Below are positions 1-4,699 of a stretch of 5,130 bases of DNA, in pieces. Positions within the stretch are counted from its first letter, which is position 1. Each line of letters opens with the position of its first letter. The stretch spans positions 1 through 5,130 of the forward strand of contig JAGVMY010000027.1 of NCBI GenBank assembly GCA_020053565.1, in the 5' to 3' direction. The notes below the pieces were generated by a model. The model made no database searches. It had not been told where the DNA came from and saw only the letters and a program-made list of their open reading frames with translations. The position numbers were made by a program, and so were the translations under genes. Origin of the DNA: Thermodesulfovibrionales bacterium (lineage in GTDB: Bacteria > Nitrospirota > Thermodesulfovibrionia > Thermodesulfovibrionales > SM23-35).

Positions 1-5
1 GTCAT

Positions 6-22
6 TGGGGTCAGGTCTATTT
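6..22 (+). repeat. Left terminal inverted repeat of the RAYT cassette
   Basis: The 17 bases TGGGGTCAGGTCTATTT are perfectly inverted at 920-936. The repeat lies just past the transposase stop codon. It is the probable recognition end for the HUH transposase. Confidence 0.8.
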
Positions 23-30
23 TCTTAGCA

Positions 31-882
31 TTACCCTCTTTTACGGAGAATCCTGCTTATCGAGGTAAAGTGCATTTCCAAATAGTCGGCTACCTCCCGC
101 TGCTGATATCCATGCTGTTGTACTGCCTCTGCAATCTTTTCATTCCTTTTTTCAATATACTGGACTATGTTCTTCGGAAAGATTTTCTCAAGGCTCGGCC
201 GATCTGCATATCGCTGACTCTTCGGGAGCTCGGCAATATCTTTCTTTCCTCTGAGGTAATCCTTGAGATTGGCCGTAAAGTCTTCTTCTCCAAGAATGCT
301 TTGCCCCTTGACTGCTTTCCAGATCGATTCCTGCTTTATGCCATCTTTTACAAACCTCTGGTATGCCTTCTCAGCAATGCTCCTCGTTGAGCCAAACTGA
401 TTCAGAATCCACTCTGTGGCAAGGCATGGATGAGGCTTTTCCTTTCCCGCAGGTGCCCGATAGCTGCTCCACTTCCACAGCTCAGGTTTCTCAACTGCTT
501 TTGCCCGTACTGGATTGAGGACAACATACCTGCATACCTCCAAGAGATGGCTGTCTTTCTGTATCAGAATCGCCTTGTATCTGCCCTGAAGGAGGTGCCC
601 GATCCGCTTATGTCTCCTATTGAATGCCTGCGTGTATACGCCATTGAGCTGTCTCATCCCAGCCGAGAGATTTCCATCAGGGGTCTCTATGACAAGATGA
701 AAGTGATTGTTCATGAGACAATAGGCATAGCAGAGCCAGTTGTATCGCTTGTTTACCTGTGATAGGGTATCAAGGAAAGTCTCTCGATCTCTGTCATCTT
801 TGAATATGGCTTTCTTTTCGTTTCCTCTGCTGGTGATATGATAAACTGCACCAGAGTATTCAATGCGTAAAGGACGTGCCAT
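31..882 (-). CDS. REP-associated tyrosine transposase (RAYT, IS200-like HUH/Y1 family)
   Basis: This 283-residue protein is an HUH endonuclease that would nick and rejoin single-stranded DNA at REP-like hairpins. It opens with the family signature MARPLRIEYSGAVYHITSRGNE. The metal-binding HUH motif is HFH at residues 60-62 (in MNNHFHLVIE). The candidate catalytic tyrosine is Tyr119 in CRYVVLNPVRA, followed by the conserved WKWSSYRA. The C-terminal part, about residues 240-283, looks like a helix-turn-helix DNA-binding tail (QREVADYLEMHFTSISRIL), which distinguishes RAYT proteins from short TnpA proteins of about 150 residues. The ATG at 882 is chosen because the conserved N-terminus begins there. 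No Shine-Dalgarno sequence precedes it; instead a strong promoter ends 6 bp upstream, which suggests a leaderless mRNA. The frame is intact and all key residues are present, so the protein could be active. Confidence 0.92.
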   Translation of the reverse strand: MARPLRIEYSGAVYHITSRGNEKKAIFKDDRDRETFLDTLSQVNKRYNWLCYAYCLMNNHFHLVIETPDGNLSAGMRQLNGVYTQAFNRRHKRIGHLLQGRYKAILIQKDSHLLEVCRYVVLNPVRAKAVEKPELWKWSSYRAPAGKEKPHPCLATEWILNQFGSTRSIAEKAYQRFVKDGIKQESIWKAVKGQSILGEEDFTANLKDYLRGKKDIAELPKSQRYADRPSLEKIFPKNIVQYIEKRNEKIAEAVQQHGYQQREVADYLEMHFTSISRILRKRG

Positions 883-888
883 GACAAG

Positions 889-917
889 AATATATCATAT
901 TCCTGATACTATGTCAA
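889..917 (-). promoter_or_regulatory. Promoter of the RAYT gene (probably leaderless)
   Basis: On the minus strand a perfect -35 box TTGACA (917-912) is followed by exactly 17 bp and then TATATT (894-889), five of six matches to the -10 consensus. A start site about 7 bp further on falls at or within a base or two of the A of the ATG at 882, leaving essentially no 5' leader. The promoter sits directly inside the right inverted repeat, so the cassette carries its own expression signals. Confidence 0.7.
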
Positions 918-919
918 GT

Positions 920-936
920 AAATAGACCTGACCCCA
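920..936 (-). repeat. Right terminal inverted repeat of the RAYT cassette
   Basis: This is the perfect reverse complement of 6-22. Its inner edge lies 2 bp from the -35 box of the transposase promoter, so transposase bound at this end could also repress transcription. That regulatory role is inference. Confidence 0.8.
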
Positions 937-963
937 TTGTGTCTCTCTCGTTTCTTTCCTAGG

Positions 964-984
964 TGGGTGCACTCATAACATCGT
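964..984 (+). repeat. Left end of the IS (terminal inverted repeat)
   Basis: TGGGT and CATAACATCGT match the right end in inverted orientation. The core here is bracketed by a direct repeat GTGCACT (967-973 and 983-989), which the right end lacks. Only one copy of the core is visible at this end. Confidence 0.65.
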
Positions 985-992
985 GCACTGCA

Positions 993-2072
993 TTAAGATT
1001 TTCTTCTTGTAATTGGAAGCAAAGGAACAATGATACGTCCCCTGATTGGAAAAGAAAAAGACTTGATGATCTTATTCTTACTCCCTTGTTTAACCGCCAA
1101 TCGTTTCTGATGAGTATTAATTGTAGCAATGACATACTGGCCTTCAAGTTTTCTTCTGATAAAATACGAAGTGCCGTTGACCTCGATCCTGCCATGAGCA
1201 TCAACCTTTCTAATAAAGGAAAACTTTCCTTTTGCAATTGGCAGATTAAGATGACCATGGGAATCAATGTATTTATCAAAGCTAAATCCCTTTGGCAAAT
1301 GTCTAAAAGATTTCCAGAGACTGTCTCTGAGTACTCCAGGAAATCTTGTGCCATGCTCTTTTTGAGTAAGACTCCTATGTGGTTTCTCATAATGATAATA
1401 CTGCAGGAATCGTTCGCTGGTTCTTCTAAGCACAGCAATGCTGGGATAAAGATGTCTCCTAAGAACTCTCTCTTGCCAGAGTTCATTAAAGCTTTCAATA
1501 GATGCATTCCTTCCGGGTTCTCCCTGCGGGATAAAAACCATGTGAATTCCCAAAAGCAGGTAAAGTCGAATGACTTGAGAGATACTATAAGGATAACGTC
1601 CTCCACCTGTGGCAGCCATCTCATTATCCATTTGAGATACGCTGGGGATGCCCATAAATCGCCATGTTGCGACCATATGCCTGCACAAAGAGATGGTCTG
1701 TTTATCTGTGAACTGACTGGTGAAAACTGTATGCCCTGCAACATCCACAGTGTGAAAGGAATAGAACCGAATAATACCATTAGCCCCCCGGAGGTGTCGG
1801 GGACCGACAATATCTGTCTGCTGAAGATCGCCCATCTGTTTAGCTGCAATATACGGATATGGCTGCGTACTATTGGTTCTTTTTTTCTTAATTCTTCCTG
1901 TCTTGCCATGTCGAGAGAGAATTCTGGAAATGGTAGGGATCGAGGGAACCAAACAGACCTTTCTTTGTATAAGTTCCCAATGAATGACTTCAGCCCCAAT
2001 TCCAGAGAAGGCAGCGCGTCGGCTCTTGTGGGCTTCCAGTTCTGCTCTGATAGAAAGAATCTTTTTGACCAT
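993..2072 (-). CDS. IS transposase, catalytic part (DDE/rve integrase core), downstream of an in-frame amber codon
   Basis: This is the cut-and-join enzyme of the IS. Residues 1-60 hold a second helix-turn-helix-like segment (FSGIGAEVIHWEL ... PSIPTISRILSRHG). The RNase H-fold core follows, with the candidate triad D87 (QQTDIVG), D149 (QMDNEM) and E193 (NASIESFNELW). A C-terminal domain of about 120 residues follows, including HGRIEVNGTSYFIRR. The ATG at 2072 is in the same frame as the HTH piece at 2091-2279. Reading through TAG at 2093-2091 adds six codons (RKTPEQ) that run directly into MVKKIL, so the two are halves of one protein of about 428 residues. No convincing Shine-Dalgarno sequence precedes 2072. 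This product may therefore be made only by readthrough or weak internal initiation, or the gene may be dead. The catalytic residues are all intact, which suggests recent inactivation if it is dead. Confidence 0.85.
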   Translation of the reverse strand: MVKKILSIRAELEAHKSRRAAFSGIGAEVIHWELIQRKVCLVPSIPTISRILSRHGKTGRIKKKRTNSTQPYPYIAAKQMGDLQQTDIVGPRHLRGANGIIRFYSFHTVDVAGHTVFTSQFTDKQTISLCRHMVATWRFMGIPSVSQMDNEMAATGGGRYPYSISQVIRLYLLLGIHMVFIPQGEPGRNASIESFNELWQERVLRRHLYPSIAVLRRTSERFLQYYHYEKPHRSLTQKEHGTRFPGVLRDSLWKSFRHLPKGFSFDKYIDSHGHLNLPIAKGKFSFIRKVDAHGRIEVNGTSYFIRRKLEGQYVIATINTHQKRLAVKQGSKNKIIKSFSFPIRGRIIVPLLPITRRKS

Positions 2073-2090
2073 TTGTTCAGGGGTCTTTCT

Positions 2091-2279
2091 CTAAATTCGT
2101 TTTGGAGACTTGCTTTGGTTTTTAAGACCTTTAAATCCATGTTCATGGAATCGTTTGAGCCATTTGGAGAGCCATCTCCTGCTCCTCTGGAGAAATTGGA
2201 GTATTTTATTGAAACCGTATCCTTCTCTATGAAGCTGTATTGCTTTGCAACGTTTCTCATACTCATTTTGTTTCTCCAT
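2091..2279 (-). CDS. IS transposase, N-terminal HTH part, ended by an in-frame TAG
   Basis: This 62-residue piece is the DNA-binding N-terminus of the IS transposase. It has a helix-turn-helix of the kind seen in IS481/IS3 relatives (CKAIQLHREGYGFNKILQFLQRSRRWLSKWLKRF), followed by the usual basic linker GLKNQSKSPKR. The ATG at 2279 has an excellent ribosome site, AAGGAGG at 2291-2285, 5 bp away, so translation of the full transposase clearly starts here. It stops at TAG (2093-2091) and continues in the same frame toward the catalytic part. A separate DNA-binding peptide could act as a repressor of the element, but a nonsense mutation is the simpler reading. Confidence 0.75.
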   Translation of the reverse strand: MEKQNEYEKRCKAIQLHREGYGFNKILQFLQRSRRWLSKWLKRFHEHGFKGLKNQSKSPKRI

Positions 2280-2302
2280 CGCCCCCTCCTTCTTTTCAAA
2301 AG

Positions 2303-2330
2303 TTTTTAGAAGAAGTTTAGGCGATGTTAA
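2303..2330 (-). promoter_or_regulatory. Possible promoter of the IS transposase
   Basis: On the minus strand TTAACA (2330-2325) is followed after 16 bp by TAAAAA (2308-2303), five and four matches to the sigma-70 consensus. A start near 2296 would leave a short leader containing the AAGGAGG ribosome site at 2291-2285. The -35 box overlaps the innermost degenerate copy of the end repeat (2322-2329), which would allow autoregulation. The surrounding sequence is AT-rich, so this is a weak call. Confidence 0.35.
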
Positions 2331-2380
2331 AAGTAGTTTACGATGTTATGATATTTTTAAAGTATACGATGTTATGATAT
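2322..2380 (+). repeat. Iterated end-repeat at the right end of the IS
   Basis: The core CGATGTTA occurs three times in the same orientation, at 2322-2329, 2341-2348 and 2367-2374. The outer two extend to an identical 16-mer, TACGATGTTATGATAT (2339-2354 and 2365-2380), 26 bp apart. The same core appears inverted once at the left IS end (974-984). These look like multiple transposase-binding sites at one terminus. Confidence 0.75.
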
Positions 2381-2647
2381 AAACCCACTAATAAATCCAA
2401 AACACTTTATTATATTGGCGTCACAAATGAGTTAGTGCGTAGAGTATTTGAGCATAAACATAAACTTGTTGAAGGTTTTACAAAAAGGTATAACATTACG
2501 AGATTAGTTTGGTATGAGGAGTTTAACAACGCCCAAGAAGCTATTGAGTGCGAAAAGCGAATAAAAGGGTGGGTCCGTAAAAAGAAGATTTCTCTTATTG
2601 AAAGCAAAAATCCTAATTGGAAAGATTTATCAGTGGAGTGGTTTAGA

Positions 2648-2674
2648 GATTCTTCGGCTTCGCCTCAGAATGAC
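2648..2674 (+). repeat. REP-like palindromic element inside the 3' end of the nuclease relic
   Basis: The sequence has an outer stem ATTCT (2649-2653) with AGAAT (2667-2671), a symmetric TC/TC internal loop, an inner stem GGC (2656-2658) with GCC (2662-2664) and a TTC loop. From general knowledge, close variants of this motif, read as SSASPQND or ILRFAQND when translated, recur in many bacterial genomes. It supplies the last codons of the GIY-YIG frame and lies 21 bp before the lipoprotein start. Confidence 0.6.
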
Positions 2675-2685
2675 ATAAGAGGTAT

Positions 2686-2692
2686 GGTGATC
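2686..2692 (+). promoter_or_regulatory. Ribosome binding site of the lipoprotein gene
   Basis: GGTGATC matches the 3' half of the extended Shine-Dalgarno sequence (GGAGGTGATC) and lies 2 bp before the ATG at 2695. Together with the TAATG overlap it supports this start and possible translational coupling to the upstream frame. Confidence 0.45.
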
Positions 2693-2694
2693 TA

Positions 2695-3621
2695 ATGAAT
2701 AAGTTTTTATGCTTAATACTTTTACTCCTGCTTCTATCTTGCTCATCAGAAAAGCCTGCTGAAGTTAGCAGTCAAAAGCCTTCAGAGGTAGGAGGTGGCA
2801 GGGGTTCTGAGCTGTCCAGGCCGCCTGCTTCTTCAGTTAGTACACTTTATTCATTGGAAATCGTTCCCACTAATGCCACTCGTAATTCAACGATATACTT
2901 AGTTGCTCAAGGTTTTAAACCTTCTGATGCAAAGATAGAATGGTTGGTTAATGGAAATCCAGCTATTAGTCTTATACCTAATCAGTTTAAGGCAACGGAA
3001 ACAAAGAAAGGGGATGAGGTTCAGGCCAGGGCGATAATTCAGGACAGGGAGGTTACGTCCAACATTATTATAATAAAGAATGCCCCGCCTGAGATTGACA
3101 AGGTCAAAATCCTTCCTGAGGTCTTCAAGCCTGGAGATGCGCTGTATGTGGATGTTTCCGGAAGTGACATAGATGGAGATGAGGTAACTATTACTTACGA
3201 ATGGGCTAAAAATGGAGAGTCTGCAGGCAACGACAAAAATATTGAGACATCGCTCAAAAGAGGAGACAAGTTTTCTGTTAAGATCACGCCTTTTGACGGG
3301 GAGAGTTATGGCAGGCCGATAGTTTTGCACAGAGAGATAAGAAATATGCATCCCACGATTATTGAGGATAAGAAGTTCGTCTTTGATGGAAAAGTCTGGA
3401 GCTATCAGGTCAAAGCTACAGACCCTGATGGGGACCCGCTTACCTATTCTCTCAAAACCGCACTTTCTGGTATGACTATTGAACCTTCAACGGGATTCAT
3501 CAAATGGAATGTTCCACCTGAGTTTAAAGGGAAGGCTCCTGTAACTGTGTCTGTAAAAGATGGTCATGGCGGCGAGGCGGTTCAGAGCTTTACTCTGGAG
3601 ATAACGCCTGAGAAAAGATAG
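2695..3621 (+). CDS. Lipoprotein with repeated Ig-like/cadherin-like domains
   Basis: This 308-residue protein has a lipoprotein signal peptide: K3, a leucine-rich core and lipobox LLSC with the lipidated cysteine at position 16. Serine at +2 fits outer-membrane sorting. A low-complexity Ser/Pro/Gly linker (17-50) is followed by three beta-rich modules, roughly 53-128, 131-215 and 219-305. The second and third contain calcium-site-like acidic motifs (SDIDGDEVT at 157-165, ATDPDGDPLT at 241-250). The third is a classic putative-Ig (He_PIG) module: SGMTIEPSTGFIKWNVPPEF then VTVSVKDGHGGEA. Such proteins are surface or periplasmic and are presumed to be adhesive or structural; no enzymatic motif is visible. 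The gene begins on the stop codon of the truncated nuclease, so insertion of the IS may have removed its original promoter. A decayed relative of its last module lies at 4194-4312. Confidence 0.85.
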   Translation: MNKFLCLILLLLLLSCSSEKPAEVSSQKPSEVGGGRGSELSRPPASSVSTLYSLEIVPTNATRNSTIYLVAQGFKPSDAKIEWLVNGNPAISLIPNQFKATETKKGDEVQARAIIQDREVTSNIIIIKNAPPEIDKVKILPEVFKPGDALYVDVSGSDIDGDEVTITYEWAKNGESAGNDKNIETSLKRGDKFSVKITPFDGESYGRPIVLHREIRNMHPTIIEDKKFVFDGKVWSYQVKATDPDGDPLTYSLKTALSGMTIEPSTGFIKWNVPPEFKGKAPVTVSVKDGHGGEAVQSFTLEITPEKR

Positions 3622-3678
3622 ATTACTAAATAAGTATCTTCAGGCATACCTCAACTTATCTATAGTTATTCCTTTTTG

Positions 3679-3687
3679 TGATATAAT
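3679..3687 (+). promoter_or_regulatory. Extended -10 promoter of the antitoxin-toxin pair
   Basis: TGATATAAT combines the extended -10 TGn with a perfect TATAAT (3682-3687). No good -35 box sits 16-18 bp upstream, as allowed for extended -10 promoters. Transcription would start near 3694, leaving a leader of about 16 bases that holds the ribosome site. AACT and AGTT arms flank the region at 3653-3667 and could be part of an operator, which is speculative. Confidence 0.6.
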
Positions 3688-3696
3688 TAAAAGTAC

Positions 3697-3704
3697 AAAG
3701 GAGG
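3697..3704 (+). promoter_or_regulatory. Strong ribosome binding site of the antitoxin-like gene
   Basis: AAAGGAGG lies 5 bp before the ATG at 3710. It is a near-perfect Shine-Dalgarno sequence and fixes the start of the 69-residue protein. Confidence 0.75.
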
Positions 3705-3709
3705 TTTGC

Positions 3710-3919
3710 ATGCAAAAGACCTTACCAGTTGTACTTAGGAAAAAAGGCTTAGATAAGATAAGCCTTGAAATTACGAGAGATAATTTTGAAGCATTTTGTA
3801 ATGCTATTGGTCTTTTCAAGCCGGAATTTTTAAGGATTCTCAGGAAATCAGAAGCTGACCACAAGGCTGGGAGGGTTACAAAAAGAAAGTCCCTTTACGA
3901 GCTTATTGAGAAGCCGTGA
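3710..3919 (+). CDS. Small antitoxin-like protein upstream of a RelE/ParE-type toxin gene
   Basis: This is a 69-residue hydrophilic protein that I cannot assign to a named family. It shows a short beta-like start (LPVVLRKKGLDKISLEIT), a helical middle (DNFEAFCNAIGLFKPEFLRILRKSEADH) and a basic tail (KAGRVTKRKSLYELIEK). The tail resembles the toxin-wrapping C-termini of RelB/Phd-type antitoxins. The antitoxin role is inferred from context: it has its own promoter and strong ribosome site, and its TGA stop overlaps the GTG start of the toxin frame by 4 bp (GTGA, 3916-3919). The size is normal for such antitoxins. No clear ribbon-helix-helix or HTH is visible by eye, so DNA binding is unproven. 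Confidence 0.65.
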   Translation: MQKTLPVVLRKKGLDKISLEITRDNFEAFCNAIGLFKPEFLRILRKSEADHKAGRVTKRKSLYELIEKP

Positions 3920-4194
3920 TAGAGATATAGACTACCAGAACTTTTGATAAGTCGTTTCTGAAATTACCTCCTAAAATCCAGGTCAGAGCTGCTCAACGTA
4001 CAGAATTGTTCAAATCGAATCCATTCCATCCATCTTTAAAAACTGAGAAGCTAAGTCCTAAAGGTTTTGATGTGTGGAGTTTCAGGATTGATTTTTCTTA
4101 TCGTATTGTATTCAAGTTTATATCTGAGGGTGTTGCAGAGGTCAGGTTTAGAGGACACCATAGCGACATTTACAACTATAATATCTTTGGATAG
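3916..4194 (+). pseudogene. RelE/ParE-type toxin gene with an in-frame TAG at codon 5
   Basis: From GTG at 3916 the frame reads MIEI, then TAG (3928-3930), then TTRTFDKSFLKLPPKIQVRAAQ and on to the stop at 4192-4194. Apart from the TAG it would encode about 92 residues, the usual length for RelE/ParE/YafQ-fold toxins. The conserved core is intact: a helical N-terminal half (FDKSFLKLPPKIQVRA), then FDVWSFRIDFSYRIVFKF, matching the family pattern W-S-x-R-x-x-x-x-Y-R-x-x-F, and the terminal RGHHSDIYNY. Such toxins usually cleave ribosome-bound mRNA. The 4-bp overlap with the antitoxin shows where translation was meant to start. After the TAG no ATG or GTG appears before TTG at 4006, which would drop about a third of the protein. 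The gene is therefore probably inactive unless the TAG is read through. Confidence 0.7.
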
Positions 4195-4312
4195 AATTTG
4201 TCGAAGACTGAAGATGAAGTTTACTATCTCTGTCACCGATGGACATGGTGGAGAAGCGATGCAAAGCATTACTACTGATATACAAACAAAAACGAGGGAG
4301 CGTTTAACTTAA
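4194..4312 (+). pseudogene. Relic of the 3' end of a second Ig-like lipoprotein gene
   Basis: The stretch from 4214 reads MKFTISVTDGHGGEAMQSITTDIQ, which matches the end of the intact lipoprotein (APVTVSVKDGHGGEAVQSFTLEIT) closely in protein but differs at many third codon positions. It is therefore a paralogue that diverged under protein-level selection before decaying, not a recent copy. Just upstream, GAATTTGTCGAAGAC in another frame (EFVED) may correspond to PPEFKGKAP, implying a frameshift. Everything before that is absent: the toxin frame ends at 4194. The relic frame stops at 4312 and overlaps the end of vapC, which runs the other way. Not expected to be translated. Confidence 0.65.
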
Positions 4313-4699
4313 TAATCTTTCTTCCTCTAAATCAAAGACAGATGCTATTTTTTTAAAATCCTTATCGAGGTGCAACAGGCGGGCTTTTTTATATGCAGCT
4401 GAGGCTATTACAAGATCAGTTGTAGAGACTACTTTCCCCTTTCTATCAAGTATAAATCCCCATTCTGCAGCTCTTTCGATGACGATGTTGTCTATGGGAA
4501 GTTGAGGTAAGGAAAGGAGAGATTCACGGAGCATTTGAAAGCCTTTTTCATCTTTTGCTCCTCTCAGCACCTCGACGATTACAACCCCACAGGAGACGGC
4601 CTCCTCTTTCTGGAGAATCTCTTTAACTCTTTCTTTGATCTTGTGAGACCCCTTCGGCTGAAGATACTCGATCCATACAGAGCTATCGATAAGGAACAT
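4304..4699 (-). CDS. vapC: VapC-family PIN-domain toxin ribonuclease
   Basis: This 131-residue PIN-domain endoribonuclease is the toxin of a type II pair. It opens with MFLIDSSVWIEYL, the hallmark N-terminus. The acidic metal-binding residues visible are D5, E43 (VIVEVLRGA), D95 (TTDLVIASAA) and D112/D114 (LHLDKDF), so the active site looks complete. The start at 4699 is preferred over an in-frame ATG at 4717: it begins exactly at the family N-terminus and has AAGGAG (4710-4705) 5 bp upstream. Its first codons overlap the end of vapB by 17 bp, indicating co-transcription and coupled translation. Members cleave tRNA, rRNA or mRNA; the target here cannot be told. The 3' end overlaps the lipoprotein relic on the other strand. 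Confidence 0.9.
   Translation of the reverse strand: MFLIDSSVWIEYLQPKGSHKIKERVKEILQKEEAVSCGVVIVEVLRGAKDEKGFQMLRESLLSLPQLPIDNIVIERAAEWGFILDRKGKVVSTTDLVIASAAYKKARLLHLDKDFKKIASVFDLEEERLLS

Larger units (their letters stand above)
6..936. mobile_element. RAYT transposase cassette bounded by 17-bp inverted repeats
   Basis: A single minus-strand HUH transposase gene fills the interval between two perfect inverted 17-mers: TGGGGTCAGGTCTATTT at 6-22 and its reverse complement at 920-936. Little else fits inside: 8 bp lie between the left repeat and the stop codon, and about 37 bp of promoter sequence lie between the start codon and the right repeat. The arrangement matches REP-associated tyrosine transposases, which are domesticated IS200/IS605 relatives flanked by REP-like ends. 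From memory, the GGGGTCAGGTCT motif recurs beside RAYT genes of environmental bacteria, but I could not check this here. The flanking bases (gtcat on the left, ttgtgtc on the right) show no obvious target duplication, as expected for a single-strand HUH mechanism. The exact outer boundaries are inferred from the repeat alone. Confidence 0.75.
964..2387. mobile_element. Insertion sequence with a DDE (rve) transposase, IS481/IS3-like
   Basis: The element is about 1.42 kb. Its ends match in inverted orientation: left TGGGT, 5 bp, then CATAACATCGT (964-984); right, read on the minus strand, TGGGT, 6 bp, then CATAACATCGT (2387-2366). The TG...CA termini are typical of DDE elements. It holds one minus-strand transposase frame of 428 codons, broken by one TAG. 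The flanks ctagg (left) and ctaat (right) share only CTA, so no clean target duplication is visible. The right border falls inside a GIY-YIG nuclease gene, while the left flank does not carry the missing part of that gene, so the locus was rearranged after or during insertion. The family name is tentative. The borders could be off by a few bases. Confidence 0.72.
2388..2695 (+). pseudogene. GIY-YIG (URI-type, UPF0213-like) endonuclease, 5' end removed at the IS border
   Basis: The frame reads TNKSKTLYYIGVTNELVRRVFEHKHKLVEGFTKRY onward through VWYEEF, the conserved E of CEKRIKGW and NPNWKDLSVEWF. This is the compact single-domain GIY-YIG nuclease family of about 85-100 residues. The second half of the signature (YYIG) and the following Arg (VRRV) are present. 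The first half, normally MYYVYIL or similar immediately before TNK, is missing because the IS ends there; a TGA inside the IS end (2375-2377) closes the frame upstream. No ATG lies before GTG at 2435, and starting there would lose YIG as well, so an active nuclease is unlikely. The C-terminal tail DSSASPQND is encoded by a REP-like palindrome. The stop codon overlaps the start of the lipoprotein gene (TAATG). Confidence 0.8.

Noticed and set aside
937..963. 27-bp spacer between the two mobile elements as the missing 5' end of the nuclease gene
   Set aside because: It is a pyrimidine-rich stretch that does not encode the expected YVYIL-like peptide in any plus frame.
959..2309. Two long open frames over the IS, 446 codons on the minus strand in another frame and 448 codons on the plus strand
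   Set aside because: Neither translation shows any recognisable motif, and the reading frame with a perfect ribosome site, HTH and DDE residues occupies the same DNA. Their length is a by-product of the codon composition of the transposase.
2339..2380. CRISPR-like array from the repeated TACGATGTTATGATAT units
   Set aside because: There are only two full copies with a 10-bp gap, and they are inverted at the other IS end. They are transposon end repeats, not repeat-spacer units.
2899..3351. 150-codon minus-strand frame opposite the lipoprotein gene
   Set aside because: It has no recognisable domain and lies wholly inside a well-supported lipoprotein gene on the other strand.
3630..3659. Possible terminator after the lipoprotein gene (ATAAGT...ACTTAT arms)
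   Set aside because: The stem is short, AT-rich and asymmetric, with no following run of T, so a rho-independent terminator cannot be supported.
4067..4312. 81-codon plus-strand frame spanning the toxin 3' end and the lipoprotein relic
   Set aside because: Its first 49 codons are an out-of-frame reading of the toxin, and only the last part matches the lipoprotein. It is a chance fusion, so only the relic portion is annotated.
2091..4685. Wholesale reassignment of TAG to a sense codon
   Set aside because: TAG terminates vapB, the RelE-type toxin and the lipoprotein where homologous proteins would be expected to end, and reading through the toxin or vapB terminators yields no sensible extension. 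Partial suppression remains open.
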